Source of the DNA: a virus
Direction: 5' to 3' (one strand)
Length of the DNA stretch: 30,611 nucleotides
Virus record (IMG/VR): IMGVR_UViG_3300010370_000155
Location: 1 to 30,611 of that record
The notes under the pieces were generated by a model. The model ran no database searches. It was not told where the DNA came from and was given only the letters and a program-made list of their open reading frames with translations. Position numbers and translations under genes: made by a program. Below, in pieces: positions 7,080-17,000 of this stretch; positions within the stretch are counted from its first letter, which is position 1, and every line of letters begins with the position of its first letter.

Positions 7080-9710
7080 ATGGCCCTTGTCAGCAGCACC
7101 ATCCCCAACCTGATCAATGGGGTGAGCCAACAGCCTGCCGCATTGCGGTTGGCATCACAGGCTGAAGCAGTCATCAACTGCATGCCAAGCCCTGTAGAGG
7201 GTTTGAAGAAGCGACCGGCTAGCAACTACATCAAGCAGCTGTTTGCTGGATCAGCAGGCAGCGGTCGTCCGTTCTTCACCATTGTGGATCGAGACGGCAG
7301 CAACCGTTGGGGGATCTTGCTGCAAGACAATGCCATCAAGGTGTTTGACCTGGATGGCACGTTGAAGACTGTGGCGACACCCAATGGCACCAGTTATCTG
7401 GACGTTGCCGGTGAGCCCAGCCAAAAGTTCAGGGTTGCATCTATTGCGGACTACACCTTCATCGTGAACCGTGAAAAGACGGTGGCGATGAAGACGGATG
7501 CTGGCGACAAGAGCCCGACCTATGGCACCAAAAGCATGGTGTTTGTGAAAGCTGCTGAGTACAACACCACGTACACCGTCAATGTGGCTGGTACTGCGGT
7601 GTCGTACACCACGCCTGCTGTTGGCAGTGGTCAGCCAACTACGCCAACTATTGCTACCAGCCTGGGCAACAATCTGGCTGTGTCAGCATTAAATCCAGTC
7701 GCCACTACGCTGACCACTAATGCAGCGGGTACAACGACGACGGCTAATTTTGCTAGCACTACTGGCGTTGTTGTCGGTCAATACATTCGGGACGCTAACG
7801 GACGCATTCCGTTGCAAGCACGGGTCACAAATGTAACGTCAACCCAGGTGACGTTTTCTCCCGCCGCCTCGGCAAACGTTCTCGCTTCAGATACTGTCAC
7901 ATTTAGGACCGATAATTACATTATTAGCAGCACGGATTACATTATTGAAATTGAGAAGCAGGATGGCACTGATTACACGTTAAAGGCAACAGACGGATAC
8001 GACGGCGAATCAATCATTGCAATCAAGGGTACTGTTTCTGACGTTACCAAGCTGCCAACCATTGCACGGCATGGCTTCATTGTTGAGGTGCAAGGCAATA
8101 CCAGCACTGAGTTTGACGACTGGTATCTGATTTTTGAAACGACTGCAGGCAGCGGTTTTGGCCCTGGTGTGTGGAAAGAAACGGTGGCACCAGGGATTGA
8201 TTACAAGTTAGATCCAACAACCATGCCGCATGTGCTGGTCAAAGAAGCCAACGGCACTTTTACGTTCAAGCAATTTGATTGGGGCAACCGTCTGGCCGGG
8301 AATACGACTTCTGCCCCGAACCCAAGCTTTATTGGCGGCACCATCAACAACATCACGATCTTTAGAAACCGCCTGGGTTTGCTGACTGATGAAAACGTGG
8401 TGCTGTCAGCAGCAGATGCGTATGAGCAGTTCTTCCCAGAGACCGTACAGAGCACGCTGGATTCAGACCCGATCGACCTAGCAGCTGGCGGCAATCAGGT
8501 GAACATCCTGCTGTCGGCTGTGCCGTTTGCCAGCACGTTGCTGCTGTTCAGCAAGCACGGTCAGTTCCGGCTTGATAGTGGCACTTCATTGACCACACAG
8601 CCTTTGACGCCCAGGTCGGCAACGATCACGGCCATGACAGCGTTTGAGCTGTACGACGGCGCTGACCCTGTCACAGCAGGTCGAACAATCTTTTTCCCGG
8701 TACCGCGGGGTGAATACAGCGGGTTGCGGGAATACTTTTTACCAGACACGACCAGCCCTGTACCAGCTTCAGATGAAGTCACAGCAGCAGTACCGCGGTA
8801 CATCCCTAACAGCATCGTCCAGCTGGCAGCCAGCGTTTCAGAGGAGATGGTGGCAGTCCTGACCAAGGACGAAGCCAAGCGCATCTACATCTACAAGTTC
8901 TTCTTTCAGGGTGATCAGAAGCTGCAAAGCTCCTGGTCGTACTGGGAGATGCAGGGCAGCAAGACCGTGCTGGGCCTGCAGTTTCTGGATAGCGACCTGT
9001 ATGCCGTTGTGGAGTACGCCGATGGTGTGTACCTGGAAAAGCTGTATTGCCGTCCAGAGCATGTCGACACCGGGTCGGACTATGAGTTGCTGGTAGACCG
9101 CAAGGCCATTGAGACCAGCTGCACGGTGGCGTTAACCAACCCTGCTGGTTTGGACGTGCAATCCACGATCACCCTGCCGTACCCACGCAATACGGGGGCA
9201 CAGATGGTCGTTGTTGGCCGTCAGGTCAATGGCAACAGCATTCAGCCAGGGCAAGTGATCTTCCCTATTTCCCAAGGCAGCAACACGCTGACGGTGCGGG
9301 GCAACTTGACCAGCGCCAAGTTCTTTGTTGGTGAGCTGTATCCCATGCGGTATGAGTTTTCAACGCCGTACCTGAAGGAGCAACCGCAGGGTGGCGGCAT
9401 TGCAGTCATTGGTGGACCCAGGATGCAAATGCGCACTTGGACTGTCATCCACGACAAGGCTGGGCACTTTGAACTGTGGATCACCCCACGGGGTCGCACG
9501 ACCCGTAAGCACCCCTTTGACGGCCTGGTGATGGGCGATGGCGGTACGGGCCTAGGAGAAGTGGCACGACAGGTCGGCAAATTGCGAGTACCGGTCCTGG
9601 CGCAAAACATCGACACCAAGGTGGAGATCTACAGCAATAGCCCACTGCCATGTCGTATCCAGTCGGCAGAGTGGGAGGGCTACTACTTCAGCAGGACGCA
9701 ACGCCTGTGA
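7080..9710 (+). CDS. Tail tubular protein B / nozzle (T7 gp12-like) with inserted domain
   Basis: 876 residues versus 794 in T7. It forms the hexameric tail nozzle that carries the DNA channel. The N-terminus (IPNLINGVSQQPAALRL, then VEGLKKRP) is the classic gp12 signature. The beta-rich body has RNRLGLLTDENVVLS (about residues 423-437) and the C-terminal nozzle part ends SRTQRL. About residues 205-277 look like an extra domain with a repeat-like pattern (STTGVVVGQYI, then ARVTNVTSTQVTFSPAAS) resembling small beta repeats of bacterial adhesins and phage fibres. That roughly accounts for the extra length. The gp13-like GTG start overlaps its TGA. Confidence 0.93.
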   Translation: MALVSSTIPNLINGVSQQPAALRLASQAEAVINCMPSPVEGLKKRPASNYIKQLFAGSAGSGRPFFTIVDRDGSNRWGILLQDNAIKVFDLDGTLKTVATPNGTSYLDVAGEPSQKFRVASIADYTFIVNREKTVAMKTDAGDKSPTYGTKSMVFVKAAEYNTTYTVNVAGTAVSYTTPAVGSGQPTTPTIATSLGNNLAVSALNPVATTLTTNAAGTTTTANFASTTGVVVGQYIRDANGRIPLQARVTNVTSTQVTFSPAASANVLASDTVTFRTDNYIISSTDYIIEIEKQDGTDYTLKATDGYDGESIIAIKGTVSDVTKLPTIARHGFIVEVQGNTSTEFDDWYLIFETTAGSGFGPGVWKETVAPGIDYKLDPTTMPHVLVKEANGTFTFKQFDWGNRLAGNTTSAPNPSFIGGTINNITIFRNRLGLLTDENVVLSAADAYEQFFPETVQSTLDSDPIDLAAGGNQVNILLSAVPFASTLLLFSKHGQFRLDSGTSLTTQPLTPRSATITAMTAFELYDGADPVTAGRTIFFPVPRGEYSGLREYFLPDTTSPVPASDEVTAAVPRYIPNSIVQLAASVSEEMVAVLTKDEAKRIYIYKFFFQGDQKLQSSWSYWEMQGSKTVLGLQFLDSDLYAVVEYADGVYLEKLYCRPEHVDTGSDYELLVDRKAIETSCTVALTNPAGLDVQSTITLPYPRNTGAQMVVVGRQVNGNSIQPGQVIFPISQGSNTLTVRGNLTSAKFFVGELYPMRYEFSTPYLKEQPQGGGIAVIGGPRMQMRTWTVIHDKAGHFELWITPRGRTTRKHPFDGLVMGDGGTGLGEVARQVGKLRVPVLAQNIDTKVEIYSNSPLPCRIQSAEWEGYYFSRTQRL

Positions 9711-10198
9711 CTTTTGTTGGTTACACCCGCAGGACCATCCCGGCAGACATCCCTGTGATTGCCGCAAACATGCGTGCGGTGGACGCAGCAGAGGTCCAGG
9801 CGCAATCAGGCAGCAGCCCACAGGAGGCATTGCTGTATTGCTTCCTGTACAGCAAGCCATGCATGACGATCTGCAAGGCTGATGAGACCCCGATTGCCAT
9901 GTGGGGTGTCGTACCTGAAACGCCGTCTATTGGGAGGGTATGGATGCTGGGCACTGATGAGCTGGTACAGAACAGAGCAGTGCAGCTGCGGTTTTTGCGG
10001 GAAGTGCGGGCCTACTTGAAAGAGCTGTTTAAGACCTACGCTGTGCTGTGGAATTGCGTCGACATGCGCAATACGGTCCACGTCAGGTGGATTGGGTGGA
10101 TGGGCTTTACCTTTGTGGCAAAGCATCCAAACTATGGGGCAGAAGGCCGCCCGTTTCTTGAGTTCTGCCAGGTGAGTAAGTCATGTGTGACCCCGTAA
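9707..10198 (+). CDS. Internal virion protein A / assembly protein (T7 gp13-like, GNAT fold)
   Basis: I chose the GTG at 9707, which overlaps the gp12 stop (GTGA) and gives a 163-residue protein starting TFVGYTRRTIPADIP. This matches the N-terminus layout of T7 gp13 (TIRPTKSTDF). An in-frame ATG at 9650 would add 19 residues encoded inside gp12. The C-terminal half (LWNCVDMRNTVHVRWIGWMGF) closely follows T7 gp13 (LWNYVWVGNTSHIRFLKTIG) and has the acetyltransferase-like end of the DUF2833 family. In T7 it is needed for virion assembly, probably not as an enzyme. Its 3' end overlaps the gp14-like gene by 16 bases. Confidence 0.85.
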   Translation: MTFVGYTRRTIPADIPVIAANMRAVDAAEVQAQSGSSPQEALLYCFLYSKPCMTICKADETPIAMWGVVPETPSIGRVWMLGTDELVQNRAVQLRFLREVRAYLKELFKTYAVLWNCVDMRNTVHVRWIGWMGFTFVAKHPNYGAEGRPFLEFCQVSKSCVTP

Positions 10199-11202
10199 CC
10201 GTTGGTGCTATCGGCATTGCGACATCGGTCATCGGCACCGGCCTTGGAGTTTATGGCGCAATCTCCAATGCTCAAGCCGCTCAAGAGAAGGCTGACTACC
10301 AATACAGCATGCAGCAGGCACAGGCTCAATTTGAGTTCAGCCAGCAGCAGATGCAAATGGAATACGCTTTCCAAGAGCAGTTGCGTGTTGCGGAATCAAA
10401 CTATCAAACACAAATAACACAGCGAAACTTCGAGTATCAGAACCAACTGCTGCAGTTTGATTACGCGCAACAGGAACAGCAGCGCCAGTTTGAATATCAG
10501 CAAGCTGTCAACCAACAGAACTATGACTATCAAATGGCTCAAGCCGAATCACAGCGGGCCTTTGAAGAGCAGAAGCGACTGCAGCAAGAGTCCGTTATCC
10601 AGCTGAATGCTGACCTGGCGGGTTATGCGTATGCCAACGACTTGCGGCAGCTGGATGTGCGGTTCATGCAAGAGGAGGCAGCAGCAGCACAGCAGAAACT
10701 GAAGGGGGCACGAGAGGCAGCGCAAGCCAGGGCTGAGATCCGTGCATCAGGCAAGACCGGCAACACGGTCGACAACCTGATTGCTGATTTCTACCGGCAG
10801 CAAGGCATGTATGACTTTGCCGTGGGTCAGAACCTGGCATTTACAGGCCTCAGCCTGCAGGAGCAGAAGCGTGGGGCGCAGGCCACGTATGCCGGACGCA
10901 TGGCCGGCGAGCAGTCGTACATCAAACAACCCATCGTTGACCCGATTAAGGGCATTGCTTACCAAGGCAGTGCTGGCCCTGCTCCACTGATGGGTCCAAT
11001 GCCGATTAAGCAATCTGTGACTAGAGGCGTGGTTGCACAAAGCCCGATCTACAAGTCGTATGTAAAGACCACGCCGTATTACATCGAAGCTGCTGGTGCT
11101 TTGGTTAGCGGCATTGGCAAGGTTGCAAAAGCGTCTGTTGACTACAGCACAGCTAAGGCAAGTCAGCCAACTAAACCGTCCACGCCCGGTCGCACCAAGT
11201 AA
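10183..11202 (+). CDS. Internal virion protein B (T7 gp14-like)
   Basis: 339 residues, longer than T7 gp14 (196). In T7, gp14 is ejected first and forms a pore in the outer membrane. Seen: MCDPVT, then a hydrophobic small-residue segment at about residues 8-28 (GAIGIATSVIGTGLGVYGAI) that can insert in a membrane. A very Q/Y/F-rich helical region (about residues 33-135) follows, with loose heptads such as FEYQNQLLQFDYAQQ and FEYQQAVNQQNYDYQ. Then come NLIADFYRQQGMYDFAVGQN and a C-terminal basic tail. The Q-rich extension is what makes it longer than T7's. The gp15-like gene starts 3 bases after the stop. Confidence 0.85.
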   Translation: MCDPVTVGAIGIATSVIGTGLGVYGAISNAQAAQEKADYQYSMQQAQAQFEFSQQQMQMEYAFQEQLRVAESNYQTQITQRNFEYQNQLLQFDYAQQEQQRQFEYQQAVNQQNYDYQMAQAESQRAFEEQKRLQQESVIQLNADLAGYAYANDLRQLDVRFMQEEAAAAQQKLKGAREAAQARAEIRASGKTGNTVDNLIADFYRQQGMYDFAVGQNLAFTGLSLQEQKRGAQATYAGRMAGEQSYIKQPIVDPIKGIAYQGSAGPAPLMGPMPIKQSVTRGVVAQSPIYKSYVKTTPYYIEAAGALVSGIGKVAKASVDYSTAKASQPTKPSTPGRTK

Positions 11203-11205
11203 GCC

Positions 11206-14046
11206 ATGGCACGCCCTTCTCTCGGTCCTGCATACGGCGACACCGGTCGTCCTACATCTCCTCGTCTGCTAGGCGGCACACCTCAAGCCAGTAGTGCTGG
11301 TCCTATTGGCCTTAACCAACTAGCAGCACCGGCTATTCAAGCTGCTCAGCAGCTGGTCAATACCTTCTCCCAACCAGGGCAAGGGCCAACGGTTGGCGGC
11401 CCTGCACAGATGTTTGCCCCACCGGCGCTGCAGGCTCCAACGCCTACGCCACGGGCAGAACTGCCGCGGCCTGCAACAGTACCTAACCCGGTAGTGGGCC
11501 AGACGGTCATCACTGCACCGCGGTATGCGCCCTATGTGGACAACATGGGCGCCTTGGCGCAGTCACTGGCGAACTTCAGCAAGTACTTCGATGACTTCAG
11601 CAAGAGCATGACTCTGCTGGATCAAAAGAAAGATGCTGCAGCAAAGTCCGCTGGTGCATCACTTGCTGCAGGGGCACAGCAGTACGGCGGTTTTACCAGC
11701 CTGCAGGAACTGCAAAAGACACTGGAAAAGCGTGTAGCAGAGAACGCTCCTGGTGCTGAGGACATGCTGCGTCGTTTCCAAGCAGCAGATCCACGCACTT
11801 TGCGTTACGCCACAATCAACCTGCAGGACGCAGTGTTGAAGAACAATTTGGCGACCCTTAATGAACGGGTTAGCCAGACCAAGACACTGCTAGATGGCAC
11901 GCCGGTCAATGAAGTGCCGGCCAATGACCAGCGGTTCCAGCAAATGATGTCAGCCCTGGCAATGCCCCAGGGTGCAACAGGCATCTTGCCTGAGGTATGG
12001 CAGGTCAATCAGCAACAGATGTCGGCCATTTATGGCTCCATCTCTGCCAACCAAGAAAAGCGTTACGGCCAGTACAAGACGACAAAGGCACAGCAGGCCA
12101 CTGAGGCACAGATTGACGCCAACGTGAACAACCTGCTAACAGGCACCACACCTGTCGAACAGGTCTCTGGCAACCTCAGCCTGCTGCTCAATGACTTCTA
12201 CAACCAAAGCGGTCAGACGACTGAGGAGTACCAGAAGTACAAAGCCAACCTGCCGAAGCTGCTGGTTGCTTCCGCTTTGGCCTGGTCAAACGGCGACATG
12301 GCCAAGATCAGCAAGGCTGCGCAACTCCTGCCTGACGCCTTGGCTCGTGTAGCAGCAGGCCCTAACGGTGAATCACTACTGGATCAGATCGGTGGGGTGC
12401 GTGCTATTGACGGCATGCTGCAAAACCTGCTGAAAGACACCTCTGGTCGTCGTGAACTAACAGACAGGTTTAAGCAATACGAAGGCCAAGACCAGGCCGA
12501 TGCTGATGCTCAGGCAATGCTGACCCCAGCGGTCATTGGCGACCCTGCCAGCTTGAAGGTTGCAGGTGAAACCTTGCGGCAACAAGCAGCACAGCGTTTT
12601 CCGAACAACCCAGAGAAGCAGTTGGCGTACATGAGTCGTGTCGACAAGCTCCTGTCTGGTTACGACAAGGCGTACATCCAACCAGTTCAAGACGAGAACG
12701 CAGCACGGGAATACAGCCGCTTGGCAATGGATCCCAATTCAGGAACCAAGCAGGACATTGGTCGTCTGACGCAGATGTTCCGCAACAAGGAGCTGTCGGA
12801 GTCGGACTACAGAAGCCTGATTGGCACGATTGGCAGCCGCAATAGGGAAGACAACAAGGCCAACTATCAAGTGCTGCGTGGTTTGCAAAACGACCTCAAG
12901 AGTCGTCTGGAGACGCAGTACAAGATTGCTGGCTCTGATGGTGATGCCAACTACACGGCTCAGGAAGCACGGGACCTTGCGATTGCAATGGGCACCTTTT
13001 ACCGCCGTGGCGATGAAATGATCCGCAAGAACCCAGGCGTTGACTTGTCTCGCCAGCTTGGGGACATGTATGCAACTGCCGTAGAACAGTCAGTACGCAA
13101 GCCAAAGGACAAGGCATTTGCTGCTGACTCCCCTGCCCGTTTGCTGCAAGGCACACCCAGTAGCCGCGCAGGCAATCTGCAGCTGCGTCGTCAAGCTGAA
13201 AGCAAAGCTCTGTACCCACAGGAGCAGCTGCTGCAGCAACTGAACCGGGTGGATGCAGGGACAGAGCTGGATCCTGCTACCAAGCAGATCATCAAACGAT
13301 CTGGCATGAAGCCATCGGAATACTTCCGCAAGCAGATGCAAAACCATGGCTTGCGGTTGGATACAACCATTGAGCGCAAGCTGGAAGAACTGGACAACAG
13401 CGACCTGGTGTCACGGGCCCCTGGCGTTAGTGGCGATGGCCTGGCAGTGATGCCTACCAGCTATGTGGACGTTGCCCAGCGGATGGGCCAACGGTGGGCT
13501 TCTGCCATTCAGCGTGGCGTGTTGGCGCCAATTAACACTGCATTGGTGCCACCTGCCGCTGCAGGCGAGATGCCATTGGCGACAGTCGGTCCCGCCAGAC
13601 TTGGGTCAACCAATTTGATTGGTGTTATTCGCAGCCTGCAGGGAGCTAATCAATTCCGTGGCGTCAGCCTTATCAAGAACAAAAGGCCTGGCGATTATCA
13701 AAGCCATCCACAAGAAAACTGGTTCTTTGATTTCAACCCAGCAGTTGTTCCGTTAGCTGTTAAGCGTGCAAGACAGCTGTCTGCGCAAGACATCAATGCC
13801 CTTGCCTTTACGGCATTGACTGAGGCCGGACCAACACTGAGAGGCAAGTTGGAAGTAGCAGCAAACCTGATCAACCGGTCTGCTATTGCCGGCAACAAAC
13901 CGATTGTTGACATAGCCAAAGCACCTGGTCAGTACGAAGGGGTCTTTGGATACACAAGACAGCAAGTGATTAGTGCAGCAGAGGGGAGACGAATCTTTGG
14001 ACGCCGATACGATCAGCTGAGAAACCTGCTGCAACAAGGGAGCTAA
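11206..14046 (+). CDS. Internal virion protein C (T7 gp15-like) with C-terminal SleB/CwlJ-like hydrolase
   Basis: 946 residues (T7 gp15 is 747). In T7, gp15 with gp16 forms the ejected tube across the periplasm. The first ~110 residues are P/A-rich; residues ~110-720 are helical and soluble. The last ~89 residues (858-946) look like a different domain. There, ALAFTALTEAGPTLRGKLEVA, a NLINRS segment and PIVDIAKAPGQYEGVFG follow the pattern of SleB/CwlJ cell-wall hydrolases (GEARGE, GQ.AVA..VLNR, PGQF). E873, encoded at 13822-13824, is in the place of the catalytic glutamate. In T7 the wall-cutting domain is instead an SLT at the N-terminus of gp16. The gp15 call rests on order and size; the hydrolase call on motifs. 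Confidence 0.82.
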   Translation: MARPSLGPAYGDTGRPTSPRLLGGTPQASSAGPIGLNQLAAPAIQAAQQLVNTFSQPGQGPTVGGPAQMFAPPALQAPTPTPRAELPRPATVPNPVVGQTVITAPRYAPYVDNMGALAQSLANFSKYFDDFSKSMTLLDQKKDAAAKSAGASLAAGAQQYGGFTSLQELQKTLEKRVAENAPGAEDMLRRFQAADPRTLRYATINLQDAVLKNNLATLNERVSQTKTLLDGTPVNEVPANDQRFQQMMSALAMPQGATGILPEVWQVNQQQMSAIYGSISANQEKRYGQYKTTKAQQATEAQIDANVNNLLTGTTPVEQVSGNLSLLLNDFYNQSGQTTEEYQKYKANLPKLLVASALAWSNGDMAKISKAAQLLPDALARVAAGPNGESLLDQIGGVRAIDGMLQNLLKDTSGRRELTDRFKQYEGQDQADADAQAMLTPAVIGDPASLKVAGETLRQQAAQRFPNNPEKQLAYMSRVDKLLSGYDKAYIQPVQDENAAREYSRLAMDPNSGTKQDIGRLTQMFRNKELSESDYRSLIGTIGSRNREDNKANYQVLRGLQNDLKSRLETQYKIAGSDGDANYTAQEARDLAIAMGTFYRRGDEMIRKNPGVDLSRQLGDMYATAVEQSVRKPKDKAFAADSPARLLQGTPSSRAGNLQLRRQAESKALYPQEQLLQQLNRVDAGTELDPATKQIIKRSGMKPSEYFRKQMQNHGLRLDTTIERKLEELDNSDLVSRAPGVSGDGLAVMPTSYVDVAQRMGQRWASAIQRGVLAPINTALVPPAAAGEMPLATVGPARLGSTNLIGVIRSLQGANQFRGVSLIKNKRPGDYQSHPQENWFFDFNPAVVPLAVKRARQLSAQDINALAFTALTEAGPTLRGKLEVAANLINRSAIAGNKPIVDIAKAPGQYEGVFGYTRQQVISAAEGRRIFGRRYDQLRNLLQQGS

Positions 14047-14048
14047 CC

Positions 14049-17000
14049 ATGCCCTACGTCGTTACCGTCGACCCCAAGACCGGAGAGAAGACGGTCAGCT
14101 ACCAGGAGGGTGAGCAGCGAGCAGCCAAGCCACAACAGCAGCAGCAACAGGGTTTTAACCCTTTGCAGGCCATTGGGGGTGCAATGACCAATGCCATGCA
14201 GATGTCACCCATCGGTTTGGCAGCAGGCAATGTGCAGATGGTTGGTGGCGCCCTTGGTGCAGGTCTGCAGGAGTACGGACGTACAGGTGACCTTGGCAAG
14301 GCTGGCATCAAGGCACAGCAGACCTACCAGGAAGCGTTAGAGGCACCGACACCTGCTGCAACGGTTAGCCGTGTTGCGGTCAACGCTGCTCGCAACGTGG
14401 CCCAGGAACTGAGTGATGTCACGACAGCAGACCTGCCTGCTGCCCTTGGCGTTAAAGGCGCTAGGCCTACCACTGCACAGCAACCAGACGCTCCATTCCT
14501 TGGTAGGGGCGCACCACTGCCCAAGTTGAAGAGCAGTGGCCCTGGTGAAGACCTGGCTACTGGCATCGTGCAAGCAGCCATTGAATGGTTCCCTGCAGCC
14601 AAAGCTGTTGGCCTGGTTGGCAAAGGCTTGAAGTTGGTGCCTGGTGTGGCCAGCGCCGGTGCTGCAGTTGAAGCCGGCAAAGCCGCTTATACGACCCAGA
14701 AAGCAGCAACCATTGCGGCACTGCCAGCCAAGGCGCAGAAGCCTGCAGCTGCAGTTGCTGGTGTTGGTGAGGCTATTGCCAGCAATGTGCTGAGCAAAAG
14801 TGCTGCCACCGGCGCTGTCGTTGATGTCTTTGGTTTTGATCAGCACGGCGGTCGTTTGTACGACCTAGCCGATAACCTGCATCAGAAGGTTGTTGGCACA
14901 CCGTTAGAGGTGCCGTTCTTGGACTACTTGAAGTCCAAGCCAGGTGATGTCGGCATGGCCGGTCGCCTAAAGAACGGCATTGAAGGCGCAGGCTTGGGTG
15001 CTGTGGGGGAAGGCATCTACAAGGCCTTCCGTGCTGCCAAGTATGTAGAGCGTCTGCGCAATGCACCGGCTGAGCAAAAGCCAGCAGCAGCGGCAGCAGC
15101 AGCACAGGCGACTAAGGATCTGGAGGATTACGGGGCACAACAGGCCCAAGTGGTTACAGCACCGCGGGCTGTTGCGCCTGAAGTTGCCACTGTTCCGACT
15201 GTTGCGGCCCCTGGGGTCATTACCCCTGAGGTCATACCGCCTGGCGCCACAGGCCCTGGTACCGGTCGGACTCTGCTATCTCAGCAGTTCCGCGAGGGGA
15301 TGAATCGCCCAGGTCAAAGCATTGGCGAATACACGCAAACCGTTGAAGGCATGGTTACCCGTCAAGGGGAATCACTGCAGCAGCGGGCCGTAGACCTGGG
15401 ACAGCGGGCTCAAGACTTGGGCGCTGAGGCTGCAGCCATTCAAGGCGCTACAACCCCTGCCCCTGTTGCCAAGGTCAAGCTGACTGCGACCCAGCAAGCC
15501 GAGCTGGAAAACATGAACACAACGCTCATGCAAGAAATGGGCGTCAATTTCAATCAAGGTCTGACCAGAGAACAGCTCATAACACTGGAGCAAACCATCC
15601 GTATTGACTACGCCTCTCCTGAACAGGGCGGCATTGAAACGGTTTCTGCTGCTACTCGTCGATCAATGCTTGGCTTGGCCGACAAGTTCAAGAAGGTTGC
15701 AGACGAATTGCCTGCTGCGATTACTCCTGAGCCGAGTGTCCCAAGTGCGGGAACTCCAGAACCTGCAGGTGCTACTGCTGCTATCGCTGCTGAAGCACCT
15801 GTCGCTCCTGCTGCTGCTGCTGTTGCTGGCCCCACCCCAGAAGAAATCCGTCAGATAGACGAAAGCCTGGCCATGGGTATGGCCAACAGAACCCCTGAAG
15901 AGCGTGCAGCAATCAGGGATCAGATGCTGGTCCAGAAATACGGCACTAGCTCACCTGCTGAGCTACCCCCTGCCGAAGGCACAACAGCACCCGCTGCACC
16001 TGCCATGGCAGAAGCCGGTGGTGCAGGCACCCCTCCCCCACCCCCCGTTGAACCGCCTACTGCTGTTCAACCTTCAGTGCCAGATGACAACTGGGCACAG
16101 CAGTTGGTTGATCAAATGGCAGCTAACCGTGAAGCCTTAGAAGCTGGCGACCTACTGCCTGAAGACATCCTGCAAAACAACGTCCAGAAGATTGTCAGCC
16201 CGTCTGGTCGTACTCAGTACGTGCCAGCTCAAGCCGACATGGTGCAGGCCTACCGGGCGTTTAACGACACATTCACCAGGGCTGATGCCACTGGTATCCC
16301 TGCCATGAGCTTTGAAGCCATTGAACGGGATACACAGCGCAAGCTGGTAGAGCTGAACTTTGATGGCCCCTCTGTCCTTGACAACCTGAAGCGCCTGAGT
16401 GGTCCCCTGTCGCAGTACCAGGACAACCTGGTAGCCCTACGGGCAGCAATGCTCTACACGGATCACACCAACCTGCAGGCCGGTGTTGCTGCCAATAAGT
16501 GGCTCAATGCCCAAGCCGACGACCTGGCCAACATGAACCAGCTGACAGCAGAACTGCTGACTGCTGCAGCAGAACAGAAACGAGCCAACGTCGCTCTGGA
16601 CTCCGTCACCCGACCCATTGCTCAACTGCTGGCCAGCCTGCAGAACCCACGGCCTACACCGGGCACACTGCCTTTTGGTGAAGTGGAAATGGAACCTGCC
16701 AAGAACCTGCGGCAGGAGCTGGAAGATGCCATGGATGCTGAAACCGGCATCACTGTGGCTGACAGCATCGGCACTCCAATCAGCCCTGAGCTGCGGGATT
16801 CAATCCTTACCGGCGAATACACCCCGCAGGCCATGGCAGAACTGGATGTTCTGGCCCGCGGTATGGCGCAAACAGCTGTCACCCCAGGTCAAGCCATTGG
16901 TTTCTGGGACAAGTTCAACAAGTCCGTTGGTGTTGGTGCCCGTGGTCTTGTGATGTATCGCGCAGCCCAGCTGCTGTCGTCTGGTTTGACGTTCTGGCGC

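Noticed and set aside
9650-9706. Upstream ATG start for the gp13-like gene
   Set aside because: It would add 19 residues coded inside gp12. The GTG at 9707 overlaps the gp12 stop and gives an N-terminus that lines up with T7 gp13.
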